Positions 1 to 7,945 of a stretch of DNA of 45,988 bases are shown here, one piece after another; position 1 is the stretch's first letter, and every line of letters begins with the position of its first letter. The notes beneath the pieces are model-generated. The model was not told the DNA's origin. It ran no database searches and saw only the letters and a list, made by a program, of their open reading frames with translations. A program made the translations under genes and the position numbers. Source of the DNA: a bacterium BMS3Bbin08 (lineage in GTDB: Bacteria > Nitrospirota > Thermodesulfovibrionia > UBA6902 > BMS3Bbin08); NCBI GenBank assembly GCA_002897775.1, contig BDTR01000048.1, positions 1 through 45,988 on the forward strand, written 5' to 3'.

Positions 1-429
1 GATCTCCCCGGATAAGGACGTGAACTTTTCCGCCTCGGCGGATCCGCCTGAGGCGGACACTACACAACCGCAGCATTTACTCCCGGCTCAACACAACACC
101 GGGACAGGCTCCTCCACTGAACCCCGGACTTCGTTGTGTTGTGCCGACTCGGAATCGAGTCGTGCCGACTTACCCGCAGACTCGGCCTTACTATGCTGTT
201 TCTGTTCGTCGGCTCATAGCTTTGCCGTATGCTTCGGCCTAAAGCCCCTACTGTTGGCTCCAGACAAAACCTCACGATTTTGCCCCCCGAAGGATCGGGA
301 TCTTCGACTTGCCTTAGGCTGGTACTTCTGCTAATATCAAGAAAATTAGCAGGGTTCACGTACAGGGGACTTGGTTTCGTGAATTCCGAAACCTCACCCC
401 ATGAGTTCACGCCCATGCCGGGCGTACAC
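1..429 (-). mobile_element. Group II intron, 5' portion (ribozyme domain I region), runs off the left edge
   Basis: Read on the minus strand, the segment begins at 429 with GTGTACGCCCGGCATGGGCG, which resembles the GUGYG-type 5' end of bacterial group II introns. It continues with a GGGGTGAGG...AGTCCCC hairpin and the AGCCTAAGGCAAG segment typical of domain I. The left edge reads CCGGGGAGATC. No reverse transcriptase is visible, so the intron-encoded protein should lie beyond base 1. A GC-rich hairpin (about 31-58) and a dispersed 30-base repeat (148-177) sit inside the element. The exon bases just upstream of the splice junction on the minus strand are GCTGTT, matching the GTT exon end used by attC-targeting class C introns. 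The intron call rests on remembered consensus, and the subclass is not certain. Confidence 0.62.
148..177. repeat. 30-base dispersed repeat, copy 1
   Basis: This segment matches 41302-41331 inside argF at 25 of 30 positions, and all five differences are transitions. Its core is a short palindrome, GACTCG-GAAT-CGAGTC. A looser relative lies near 3005-3036. It sits within the group II intron, probably in a loop that tolerates insertion. Confidence 0.6.
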
Positions 430-554
430 AACAGCGTGCAGATGAATGCAGACCAGCGGTGACTTTTTGAGGTTGCGATAGTTTGCATTGTGCAAATTGT
501 TTTTCACCTTGTTTATATGTTTCATGGTCTGCATCACTCACGCAGACGTTATGT
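430..554 (+). other. Candidate integron attC recombination site
   Basis: The segment starts with AAC directly after the intron junction and ends with GTTATGT (548-554), giving the RYYYAAC...GTTRRRY-like ends of an attC site; the left RYYY would be separated by the intron. The arms pair: GCGTG near 434-438 with the region before 548, and TGCAGACC (447-454) with GGTCTGCA (526-533). Inside, GGTGA pairs with TCACC and TTTGCA-TTG-TGCAAA (482-496) forms a hairpin. About 125 bases is normal for long attC sites. A start codon follows 22 bases later, as in gene cassettes. No integrase is visible. Confidence 0.5.
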
Positions 555-575
555 GAGGAAAAAAATAAAATAAAT

Positions 576-1240
576 ATGAATAATTTTAAATATACATCAC
601 CGAAAAATGCACCTGTTACGACAGAAGAATTGCAGAACGATCTTAAGCAGGTAGCAGAAAATTTAAATACAGATACTCTTACCCAAAAACTTTATTCAGA
701 ACATGGGAAGTATGATGTAACTACTCTCTCAAGAAGATTTGGCACATGGAACAAAGCGTTAGCCAAGGTTGGTCTAAAAGCAGGGAATATTAATAATTAT
801 TCTGACGAAGAATTATTTGAAAATATATTATCTATTTGGCAGCACAAAGGAAAACAGCCTACGAGAAGGGATTTATCCGTAAATCCTTCAAAATTTCACA
901 GGGTCCTTACAATAGAAGATTCAATTCATGGGCGCATGCATTGCAATCTTTTATTGACTATGCAAATCAAAATGAAGTTCAAATGAATAATAATTCTAAC
1001 TTTGAAATAGACGCAAAAAGAAAGCAAACGAGTAGAGATCCTTCATTAAGATTACGATTCCAAGTTCTGAAAAGAGATAACTTCACTTGCTGTCAATGCG
1101 GTGCAAGTCCCGCAAAAGATTCAAGTGTTAAACTTCATGTTGACCATATAAAACCTTGGAGTAAAGGTGGTGAAACTGTTCGTGAGAATTTAAAAACGCT
1201 TTGTTTAAAATGTAATTTGGGTAAGAGCAATCTTGAATAG
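576..1240 (+). pseudogene. HNH endonuclease with N-terminal HNH-associated repeats, frameshifted
   Basis: Two overlapping frames make one protein. The first, from ATG 576, carries repeats of the type found beside homing HNH nucleases (SRRFGTWNKALAKVGL, then YSDEELFENIL...PTRRDL). The repeat should continue with a second RFNSWAHAL unit, but that is in the other frame. That frame then runs into an HNH domain: CCQC and CLKC zinc pairs, HVDHIKPWSKGG, and NLKTLCLKCNLGKSN at the C-terminus. The reading frame breaks at the A4T3 run near 890-896, as if one A had been lost. It could be a dead gene, an assembly error or a slippery site. Base composition is far more AT-rich than the housekeeping genes to the right, consistent with a mobile cassette. 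The domain identity is secure; its target is unknown. Confidence 0.75.
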
Positions 1241-1281
1241 ATGATGAGAATAAATAGAAACGCAATTTGGAGTACTTTTTA

Positions 1282-2268
1282 ATGGAACAAAACTCGGAAA
1301 TAATAATTTATACAGCACCGGACGGAACAACAAAGCTACAAGTACAGTTAGAAGATGAAACTGTTTGGCTTACCCAAGATCAAATGGCAATGCTTTTCGG
1401 GAAAGCAAAGTCTACCATAAATGAGCATATTAAGAATATTTATGCAGAAGAAGAGCTAGAAGAGGGCCAAACTTTAAAGAAATTCGGAATTTCCGAATTT
1501 CAGCAAAAAGCCCCAAATTACTATAATCTCGATGTCATAATTTCAGTTGGTTACAGAGTGAAATCCAAACAGGGAACAAAGTTTCGCCAGTGGGCAACAA
1601 AAAGGATTCATGAATATATTGTAAAAGGCTTTACAATGGATGATGACCGATTGAAGCAGGAAGGAGCAAGATCAAGATATTTTGAAGAACTTCTGCAAAG
1701 AATCCGTGACATCAGAAGCAGTGAAAGAAATTTTTACCAAAAAGTAACCGATATTTACACAACCAGCATTGATTACAAAAAAGATGACAATTTAACAGAA
1801 GAGTTTTTTGCAACGGTGCAAAACAAAATGCACTACGCAATTCACGGTCAAACAGCAGCCGAAATGATAAACGAAAGAGTGGATGCCGATAAACCGTTCT
1901 TAGGTCTTACCAATTTTAAAGGCAAATATATAACCACAAGAGATATTGGAATTGCTAAGAATTATCTCTCAGAAGATGAGTTAAAACAACTCAATCTCAT
2001 CGTTTCTATGTATCTTGATTTTGCCGAACTCCAGGCAACAAATGGCAGGTTAATGAAAATGAATGATTGGATACAAAAGTTGGATGATTTTTTGCGAATA
2101 AGTGAAAAAGAACTGTTAACAAATGCAGGAAATGTTAGTCATCAAAAAGCAATTGAGAAAGCAAAAATTGAATACGATAAATACAGAAATGCAGAAGATA
2201 AAAAATATATTTCCGATTTTGATCGTGAAATGAAGAAGTTATTAAAGAAAGATGACAAAAACACATAA
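1282..2268 (+). CDS. RhuM family (virulence RhuM-like) protein
   Basis: A 328-residue protein of the RhuM family, first noted in a Salmonella pathogenicity island and since found widely in mobile cassettes, often near restriction systems. Family landmarks visible are VWLTQDQMAMLFGKAKSTINEH near the N-terminus (a helix-turn-helix-like segment), the conserved SVGYRVKSKQGTKFRQWAT block, and the helical C-terminal half with AEMINERVDADKPFLGLTNF and DIGIAKNYLSEDEL. ATG 1282 is chosen over the upstream TTG 1267 because a GGAG ribosome site (1269-1272) is nine bases before it. The molecular function of the family is not established. The gene is AT-rich, lies on the same strand as its neighbours, and its stop codon falls inside a possible attC site. 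Confidence 0.85.
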   Translation: MEQNSEIIIYTAPDGTTKLQVQLEDETVWLTQDQMAMLFGKAKSTINEHIKNIYAEEELEEGQTLKKFGISEFQQKAPNYYNLDVIISVGYRVKSKQGTKFRQWATKRIHEYIVKGFTMDDDRLKQEGARSRYFEELLQRIRDIRSSERNFYQKVTDIYTTSIDYKKDDNLTEEFFATVQNKMHYAIHGQTAAEMINERVDADKPFLGLTNFKGKYITTRDIGIAKNYLSEDELKQLNLIVSMYLDFAELQATNGRLMKMNDWIQKLDDFLRISEKELLTNAGNVSHQKAIEKAKIEYDKYRNAEDKKYISDFDREMKKLLKKDDKNT

Positions 2269-2329
2269 CAACTCACTGGATTTTTACTCCGCTGCGCTCC
2301 GTAAAAACCAGTGAGTTCCGGCGTTCCTG
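2263..2329 (+). other. Possible attC-like hairpin following the RhuM gene
   Basis: ACATAAC (2263-2269) is followed by AACTCACTGG, which pairs perfectly with CCAGTGAGTT (2308-2317). The stem continues through TTTTTAC/GTAAAAA with a short GC-rich tip. GCGTT follows at 2321-2325. The size of about 67 bases and the overlap with the preceding stop codon fit a short attC, but the right core (GTTCCTG) departs from GTTRRRY. It could instead be a terminator or a REP hairpin. Confidence 0.4.
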
Positions 2330-2405
2330 AGACGCTGCGCCATGAACCATACGGTACACGGCTGCGCGCCTCGGCAACGGATGAGATTAAAAGGAAGCTG
2401 CGATT

Positions 2406-2876
2406 GTGAAAGTTAAACTTAGCGACATAATTGACGCAATTGAAATACAGCCTGATGAAGGGTCTTCTTATCTCAATAAAATCACAGGTGAGATTGTGAC
2501 GATAACAGAAGAAGAAATAAACGCCGCATATGAAGAGGACTTATCTGAAGATCGTCCGGAATGGCTAGCCAAGGCTATAGAAACAGCAAAAAAAGTAAAT
2601 GATGATGAAACTTCAGAAATATACATGCAGCTTCCTACCAAATTTGATATTCATGAATACAGCATAATGGAAAGATTTTGCTTATCCATTAGTGATAAAG
2701 CAATTTCAGAATCCCTGTATTATGCAATAAAAAGCAAAGGGGCTTTTAGGCGATTCAAAAATGCTATTCATAGATATGGAGTTGCTGATGATTGGTATAA
2801 ATACAGAGATGATTATTTAAAGGAAATTGTCAAAGATTGGTGTGAAGAGAACGAAATAAAATATACTGAAAAATAA
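2406..2876 (+). CDS. UPF0158 family protein
   Basis: A 156-residue acidic protein. It has the UPF0158 signature: an N-terminal YLNKITGEIVTI strand pair, a central block with LPTKFDIHEYSIMERF, and the diagnostic C-terminal GAFRRFKNAIHRYGVADDWYKY followed by CEENEI. The function is unknown; members are small cytoplasmic proteins common in accessory DNA. The start is GTG 2406, preceded by AAGGAAG. It stands alone between the hairpin at 2263-2329 and a repeat-rich gap, so it may be the last cassette of the island. Confidence 0.85.
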   Translation: MKVKLSDIIDAIEIQPDEGSSYLNKITGEIVTITEEEINAAYEEDLSEDRPEWLAKAIETAKKVNDDETSEIYMQLPTKFDIHEYSIMERFCLSISDKAISESLYYAIKSKGAFRRFKNAIHRYGVADDWYKYRDDYLKEIVKDWCEENEIKYTEK

Positions 2877-3146
2877 AACATATCAAGTTAATCGATGGGA
2901 TGCGGATTTTCGGGCTTAATTTTGACTTTTTGTTTTCAGTTCTTGTTTCAATTTTCTCCGCGCCCATCATTACAGCATTGCTGAGACGCTGTACACCACG
3001 GTAATCCTTCTCGCAGAGTCGAGTCTCCGACTTAAAGAAACGATTCTCGATGCGAGTCTTCGCGAGAGTCGCTTCGACCGGTCAAGCCGGAATGACATAA
3101 AAAAGAAATGATTCCAGCGATTCCGGACAAGCCGGAATGACAGACT
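2877..3146. repeat. Gene-free gap with cassette-end palindrome and REP-like hairpins
   Basis: There is no convincing gene. GATGGGATGCGGA (2893-2905) pairs imperfectly with TCCGCGCCCATC (2958-2969), a stem like the end of a cassette. CTGAGACGCTG (2981-2991) repeats a motif at 2327-2337. Further right, a segment rich in GAGTC/GACTC (3005-3075) loosely resembles the 30-base repeat at 148. CAAGCCGGAATGAC occurs twice (near 3084 and 3129) and belongs to the same dispersed hairpin family seen at 34280-34360. Confidence 0.6.
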
Positions 3147-4121
3147 TTATTTAGGCCACTTCAGCTTCAATAACATCTTCTTGTTATCCATAAACCACTT
3201 GACCGTGTTTTCCACGCCTTTTTCAAGAGAGGTCTTTGGCTTCCAGCCAAGCTTACGTCTGGCCTTGTTTATATTCGCCCATGTCCTGGTCACATCAGCA
3301 GGGTGCCTTGAAAGCCTTTTGATCTTTGCCTTTTTACCCATGTTTTTCTCAAGGAGCTTTATCACATATTTGAGTTTTACCGGGTGGTCACTGCCCAGGT
3401 TAAATACCTCATAGCCGACCGGCTTAAGCGCCCTTATTGTTCCGTCAGCAATATCATCGATATAAGTGAAGTCCCTTGTCTGGTTGCCGTCACCAAAAAC
3501 AGGGATTGCCCTGCCTGCGTCCATGTTATTGATGAACTTGAATATGCTCATATCAGGCCTGCCTGCAGGGCCGTACACAGTAAAGTACCTGAGCACGCTT
3601 ATATCGAGGTTGTAAAGATAATGATACGAATAACAGAATGCCTCAGCGGCTTTTTTCGTGGCTGAATACGGCGCCAATGGTGTATCGGTCTTTTTGTCTT
3701 CTGTGAAAGGCATTTTCTCCAGGCCGTAAAGACTGGAGGTAGATGCCAGAACGAACTTCCTGACCTTAAACTGCTTGCAGCATTCCAGAAGGTTCAGGGT
3801 CCCTTTTGTGTTGGTATCAAGATAAGCCCACGGGTCTTCCACTGAAGCCCTTACACCTGCCCTTGCCGCCAGATTAATTACAGCATGTATCTTATATTTC
3901 TTAAAAACATCCCTGACCTTTTTATAGTTTCCGATATCAAATTTGTGGAAACTAAAGCCGGGATATTTCTTAAGCACATTAAGCCTCCATCTCTTAAGCG
4001 CGGGGTCATAGTAGTCATTTACATTGTCAATGCCTATGACCTTTTTCCCGCTCCCAAGCAATAATTGAGATACTTTTGAACCTATAAATCCGGCACATCC
4101 GGTAACAAGTATGTTTTTCAT
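3147..4121 (-). CDS. UDP-glucuronate 4-epimerase-like extended SDR
   Basis: A 324-residue NAD-dependent sugar-nucleotide epimerase. The N-terminus has the Rossmann GCAGFIG loop. DNVNDYYDPALKRWR is characteristic of the UDP-glucuronate 4-epimerase (LpsL/Cap1J-like) branch. The active site shows STSSLYG and YSATKKAAE (YxxxK), followed by RYFTVYGPAGRPDMS and NQTRDFTYIDD. It would convert UDP-glucuronate to UDP-galacturonate, or act on the N-acetylated acid made by the upstream dehydrogenase. It is downstream of that dehydrogenase on the same strand with a 63-base gap, so co-transcription is likely. Substrate assignment is by family resemblance. Confidence 0.88.
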   Translation of the reverse strand: MKNILVTGCAGFIGSKVSQLLLGSGKKVIGIDNVNDYYDPALKRWRLNVLKKYPGFSFHKFDIGNYKKVRDVFKKYKIHAVINLAARAGVRASVEDPWAYLDTNTKGTLNLLECCKQFKVRKFVLASTSSLYGLEKMPFTEDKKTDTPLAPYSATKKAAEAFCYSYHYLYNLDISVLRYFTVYGPAGRPDMSIFKFINNMDAGRAIPVFGDGNQTRDFTYIDDIADGTIRALKPVGYEVFNLGSDHPVKLKYVIKLLEKNMGKKAKIKRLSRHPADVTRTWANINKARRKLGWKPKTSLEKGVENTVKWFMDNKKMLLKLKWPK

Positions 4122-4184
4122 AATCTATCCTTTTCTTAACTTCCTATCTTCTCATCTTCAACAACTTCTATTTCTTCTGTTCAG

Positions 4185-5489
4185 TTAAAGTCTCCAATAG
4201 TGAAATCCCGCTTTTAAAGCCCGGGCTTTATCATAAAATGACCTTATATCAATAAGCACCGGGTTCCCATTGCACAGTTTTTTCAGATACGTTGGGGTGA
4301 ACTTCCGGTATACTCTGTGTTTTACCGCAAGAATTATTCCGTCAAAAGGTTTTTTGTCCTCAGGCTTCTTAAGGAGCGGGATCCTGTATTCTTTATGAAC
4401 TTCTTTGCTGTCAGCGTAAGGGTCATGCACAAAGACCTTTACCCCGTATTTTTTTAATTCATTATATATATCAATTACTCTTGTGTTCCTTATATCCCCT
4501 ATGTTTTCCTTGAACGTGAGACCTAGTATGAGGACCTTGCTGTTCTTGACCGGCCTGCCCGAGCCTATCATCTGCTTCACAGTGATATCAGCTATGTACT
4601 TGCCCATATTATCGTTTATCCTTCTTCCTGACAGAATGACCTCCGGATGATACCCCACTGCCTGTGCCTTGAATGTAAGGTAATAAGGGTCAACACCGAT
4701 ACAGTGGCCTCCAACAAGTCCGGGCCTGAAAGGCAGGAAGTTCCACTTGGTTGACGAGGCATCCAGCACTGCCTTTGTATCGATGCCCATTTTATTGAAA
4801 ATGATTGCAAGCTCGTTTACAAGCGCTATGTTCAGGTCCCTCTGGATGTTCTCTATCACCTTTGCGGCCTCGGCTGTCTTTATGTCAGGCGCCTTGTGTA
4901 TGCCTGCCTTTACCACTGCGCCGTAGATCCCTGCCAGCAGGTCAGTGGTCTTTTTATCCTGCGCGGACACGACCTTTACAATATTGATAAGGCTGTGCGC
5001 CTTGTCTCCGGGGTTCATCCTCTCAGGCGAATAACCTATTTTAAATTCCCTGCCGCAGGTCATTCCTGAACGCTCCTCAAGAATGGGGACACAGATATCT
5101 TCTGTCACACCCGGATAAACTGTTGACTCATAGACAACAACCGCGCCTTTGCTCATGTTTTTCCCGACCAGCCTGGATGCTGACTCAAGGGGCAGAAGGT
5201 CAGGCATATTGTGCCTGTTTATAGGAGTGGGGACAGCTACGATTATTACTGACACCTTGCTTAATTTAACCGGGTCATGCGTGAATTCAAGTTTTACAGA
5301 CCTCAGGTCTTTTTTTGAGACCTCGCCAGTACTGTCTTTGCCTGAAGAAAGTTCTTTGATCCTCGACTTTTTTATATCAAAGCCGATGACCCTGAACTTC
5401 TTTGCCAGCTCAACAGCAAGGGGCAGACCCACATAGCCAAGCCCTACAACAGCTATTAATTTCTTTTTCTTTGAGTAATCCCTGATCAT
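4185..5489 (-). CDS. UDP-sugar 6-dehydrogenase (TviB/WbpA type)
   Basis: A 434-residue nucleotide-sugar dehydrogenase that oxidises the C6 alcohol of a UDP-hexose or UDP-N-acetylhexosamine to the uronic acid, with two NAD+ per turnover. The N-terminal NAD site is VVGLGYVGLPLA. VPTPI and YESTVYPGVTE follow. The catalytic cysteine is in GGHCIGVDPYYL. The C-terminal domain has GLTFKENIGDIRNTR. The motif set is closer to the TviB/WbpA (UDP-GlcNAc) branch than to classical UDP-glucose dehydrogenases. It heads a minus-strand pair with the epimerase and diverges from the LPS transferase operon that starts at 5655. The exact substrate is unproven. Confidence 0.88.
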   Translation of the reverse strand: MIRDYSKKKKLIAVVGLGYVGLPLAVELAKKFRVIGFDIKKSRIKELSSGKDSTGEVSKKDLRSVKLEFTHDPVKLSKVSVIIVAVPTPINRHNMPDLLPLESASRLVGKNMSKGAVVVYESTVYPGVTEDICVPILEERSGMTCGREFKIGYSPERMNPGDKAHSLINIVKVVSAQDKKTTDLLAGIYGAVVKAGIHKAPDIKTAEAAKVIENIQRDLNIALVNELAIIFNKMGIDTKAVLDASSTKWNFLPFRPGLVGGHCIGVDPYYLTFKAQAVGYHPEVILSGRRINDNMGKYIADITVKQMIGSGRPVKNSKVLILGLTFKENIGDIRNTRVIDIYNELKKYGVKVFVHDPYADSKEVHKEYRIPLLKKPEDKKPFDGIILAVKHRVYRKFTPTYLKKLCNGNPVLIDIRSFYDKARALKAGFHYWRL

Positions 5490-5541
5490 TTTTCTTTACT
5501 TTTCAAGGCAATACACGACTAGAGAATCATTATTGCCAGTT

Positions 5542-5550
5542 TGTTATAAT
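5542..5550 (+). promoter_or_regulatory. Extended -10 promoter for the first LPS operon
   Basis: TGTTATAAT contains a perfect TATAAT (5545-5550) preceded by the TGn extension. No good -35 is seen at 16-18 bases. It lies about 105 bases before the start codon at 5655 and would give a leader of roughly 97 bases containing the inverted repeat at 5602-5634. Confidence 0.55.
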
Positions 5551-5601
5551 ACAGCAAAAAATAAGTAAAAACAATTACCTCGGGGACTATTGGATGACAA
5601 T

Positions 5602-5634
5602 GTTTAAACGATTTCTCAAAAAATCCGTTTAAAC
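5602..5634 (+). promoter_or_regulatory. Leader stem-loop before the LPS operon
   Basis: GTTTAAACG and CGTTTAAAC form a perfect nine-base inverted repeat, extended inward by ATTT/AAAT with one bulge. No U tract follows, so it is more likely a leader structure or a protein-binding palindrome than a terminator. Confidence 0.5.
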
Positions 5635-5654
5635 CGGTGGAACGTAAAAAAAAA

Positions 5655-6815
5655 ATGAAAATTGCCCTTATACGCAAAAATTACAGCCCTTACGGCGGCG
5701 CTGAAAACTATATGTCCCTGGTATCAAAGGGGCTGCAGGCTCAGGGACATGAAGTGCATATATTCAGCTCAGACGCCTGGCCTGAAGGTCGTTACATCAC
5801 ACATAAAGTACAGAGTATAAGAAAACCTTCGTTCCTGTCTCACATGCTCTTTGCAAATAATCTTCGCAAAGAACTTAAAAAGGACAGTTTTGACTGTGTG
5901 CTCAGCTTTGAACGGGTAATTTTCGGGGATATTCACCCCGTTGGGAAAAAAGCTCAAACAGAGTTTTCTAACGGGGTATACAGGGCCGGAGACGGCTGTC
6001 ACAGGGAATGGCTTAAGAAGCGCGCCATGGTCGAGCCGGTCTTAAAAAGATTGAGTTTCAGCCTGAACCCCCTCCATCTTGTATTGCTCAACCTCGAAAA
6101 AAAGTGTTTTTTGAGCTCCAGGGTCATAATAGCCAATTCAAACATGGTTAAAAAGGACATTATGAGGCACTACCGGGTTCCTGAAGAAAAGATAACCGTG
6201 ATCTACAACGGCATTGACCTGCGGAGATTTCAACCTGTTCCGCGGGAGCAGAAAAACGTTCTAAAGGAATCCTTTGGTGTTTTTGGCATCAGGAAAAAAG
6301 AAAAGGTGATCTTATTTGCCGGTGCTGATTTCAAAAGAAAAGGGCTTGATACCCTTTTAAAGGCCTTTTCAATGATGGATACCAGTGACGTAAAACTCCT
6401 GGTAGCCGGCCGGGCCATAGAACCACAGTATTTATCCATGGTAAAGAGCCTGGGCATATCCCGGAAGACGATCTTCTGGGGAAGCGAATACAAGATCGAA
6501 AGACTCTACGCGATTGCTGATGTCTTTGTGCTTCCGACCATATACGACCCGTTCAGCAATGCCGCCCTGGAAGCCATGGCCTCAGGGCTTCCGGTGGTAA
6601 CCACCTCTTATAACGGCGCGTCAGAGCTTATTGAGAACGGGGTGCATGGTTATGTGATCGACAACCCTTTAGATGCAGGGGCATTTGCAGGGAGGATCTC
6701 AGATTCACTAAAACAGGTTGAAAAAATGGGGGGAAACGCAAGGATCAGGGCAGAGGCCCATTCAATTGAACAGGCAATTAACAGTATCATAGGTGTTATC
6801 TCGGAAACAGGGTGA
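5655..6815 (+). CDS. WaaG-like GT4 glycosyltransferase (LPS core)
   Basis: A 386-residue GT-B fold retaining glycosyltransferase. The N-terminal acceptor domain begins MKIALIRKNYSPYGGAE and contains YRAGDGCHREWL, typical of WaaG-like core glucosyltransferases that act after the heptose region. The C-terminal donor domain has VIYNGIDL, LFAGADFKRKGLDTLL and DPFSNAALEAMASGLP. A GTG at 5637 lies upstream in frame. ATG 5655 is preferred because family members begin there, although the spacing to GGTGGA is long. It opens a tightly packed operon and overlaps the next gene by four bases. It probably adds a hexose to the inner core on the cytoplasmic face of the inner membrane. The sugar is inferred. 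Confidence 0.88.
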   Translation: MKIALIRKNYSPYGGAENYMSLVSKGLQAQGHEVHIFSSDAWPEGRYITHKVQSIRKPSFLSHMLFANNLRKELKKDSFDCVLSFERVIFGDIHPVGKKAQTEFSNGVYRAGDGCHREWLKKRAMVEPVLKRLSFSLNPLHLVLLNLEKKCFLSSRVIIANSNMVKKDIMRHYRVPEEKITVIYNGIDLRRFQPVPREQKNVLKESFGVFGIRKKEKVILFAGADFKRKGLDTLLKAFSMMDTSDVKLLVAGRAIEPQYLSMVKSLGISRKTIFWGSEYKIERLYAIADVFVLPTIYDPFSNAALEAMASGLPVVTTSYNGASELIENGVHGYVIDNPLDAGAFAGRISDSLKQVEKMGGNARIRAEAHSIEQAINSIIGVISETG

Positions 6816-7945
6816 TCAACTTGGCATCAGGCGCTTCAATGTTTAAAAACATCAAAAAAATACTTGTGATCAAGTTCAGGCACATCGGAGATGTCCTGCT
6901 TACAGTGCCGGCGATCAGGGCGCTAAAGCAGACATTCCCTGACGCGCGCGTAACAGTACTTGTTAACTCAGGCACAGAACAGGTACTGGCAGGCAATCCT
7001 GCTATTGACGAACTTATGGTATTTGACAGGTCGATAAAAAAACTGCCTGCAGTGACCAGATACTTAAAGGAAATTTCCTTTCTGAAAAAAATACGCGCGA
7101 ACGGGTTTGATATGACTGTGGACCTGACCGGCGGAGACAGGGCGGCTGTGGTGTCCTTTGTGTCAGGAACAAGGTACAGACTTGCGGCTGACCCCGGCAG
7201 AAAAGGCTTTGCCTGCAAACGGTTCCTTTATACTCACCTGGCGGACATACAAAAGACAGGGCACATGGCATTACAAAATCTTGATGTGCTCAGGTGTTTT
7301 GGAATAAACACTGATAATACAGAAGTCGACTTTTTTATCCCTCAGCAATCCAGTGCTTCAATAAAAAAGATCTTCGAAGAAAACGGCTTCAGGGGTACCG
7401 ATCCTGTTGCTCACATGCACCCGACCTCACGCTGGCTGTGGAAATGCTGGAAAGATGAATACATGGCCGAGGTGATCTCATGGCTTATTGACAACGGAAT
7501 AAAGGTAGTTGTAACATCTGCACCAACGGAAAAAGAACTTGAAAAAGCAAAAAAAATTCTTTCTTTCGTCGATCCACGATTCACAACTAACGGTTCCCGG
7601 CTGTTGGACCTGTGCGGCAAGACCACGATAAAAGAACTCGCGGCGGTCTCTGCGGCATCCAGCCTGTTCATAGGGGTGGACTCAGCTCCAATGCACATTG
7701 CCGCGGCAGTGAAGACGCCTGTGATAGCGCTTTTCGGGCCGACAGATAAGAACTCCTGGGCGCCGTACGGTAAAGGGCATGTTGTAATTGAAAAGCCGTT
7801 CCCGTGCAAACCGTGCAAAAAAGGCTCGTGCGCGGACATCCAGCTTAGAGACTGCATGACAGCCATAAAGCCGGATGATGTGAAAAAAGCGGTTTCAACG
7901 ATCCTGAATTTAAAGACCAGGGATTCGGTCCCGGAGGCAAAGTGA
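6812..7945 (+). CDS. GT9 heptosyltransferase, WaaQ-like
   Basis: A 377-residue GT9 ADP-heptose transferase. The N-terminal FRHIGDVLLTVPAIRALKQ carries the catalytic-region aspartate. The C-terminal donor site reads FIGVDSAPMHIAAAVKTPVIALFGPT. PTSRWLWKCW and the cysteine-rich PCKPCKKGSC segment fit the heptosyltransferase III (WaaQ) branch. It starts at GTG 6812, overlapping the previous stop as GTGA; ATG 6839 is the alternative. It would add a side-branch heptose to the LPS core. It is one of three GT9 genes in the locus, with 8681 and 16667. Confidence 0.88.
   Translation: MINLASGASMFKNIKKILVIKFRHIGDVLLTVPAIRALKQTFPDARVTVLVNSGTEQVLAGNPAIDELMVFDRSIKKLPAVTRYLKEISFLKKIRANGFDMTVDLTGGDRAAVVSFVSGTRYRLAADPGRKGFACKRFLYTHLADIQKTGHMALQNLDVLRCFGINTDNTEVDFFIPQQSSASIKKIFEENGFRGTDPVAHMHPTSRWLWKCWKDEYMAEVISWLIDNGIKVVVTSAPTEKELEKAKKILSFVDPRFTTNGSRLLDLCGKTTIKELAAVSAASSLFIGVDSAPMHIAAAVKTPVIALFGPTDKNSWAPYGKGHVVIEKPFPCKPCKKGSCADIQLRDCMTAIKPDDVKKAVSTILNLKTRDSVPEAK

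Noticed and set aside
60..488. 142-codon minus-strand open frame across the left end
   Set aside because: It coincides with the group II intron ribozyme region and its junction; the translated sequence shows no protein family and the RNA signatures explain the segment better.
5637..5654. GTG 5637 as start of the first transferase
   Set aside because: It adds only MERKKK before the conserved family N-terminus, and the family begins at MKIALIRK; it remains possible because the ribosome site spacing is not decisive.
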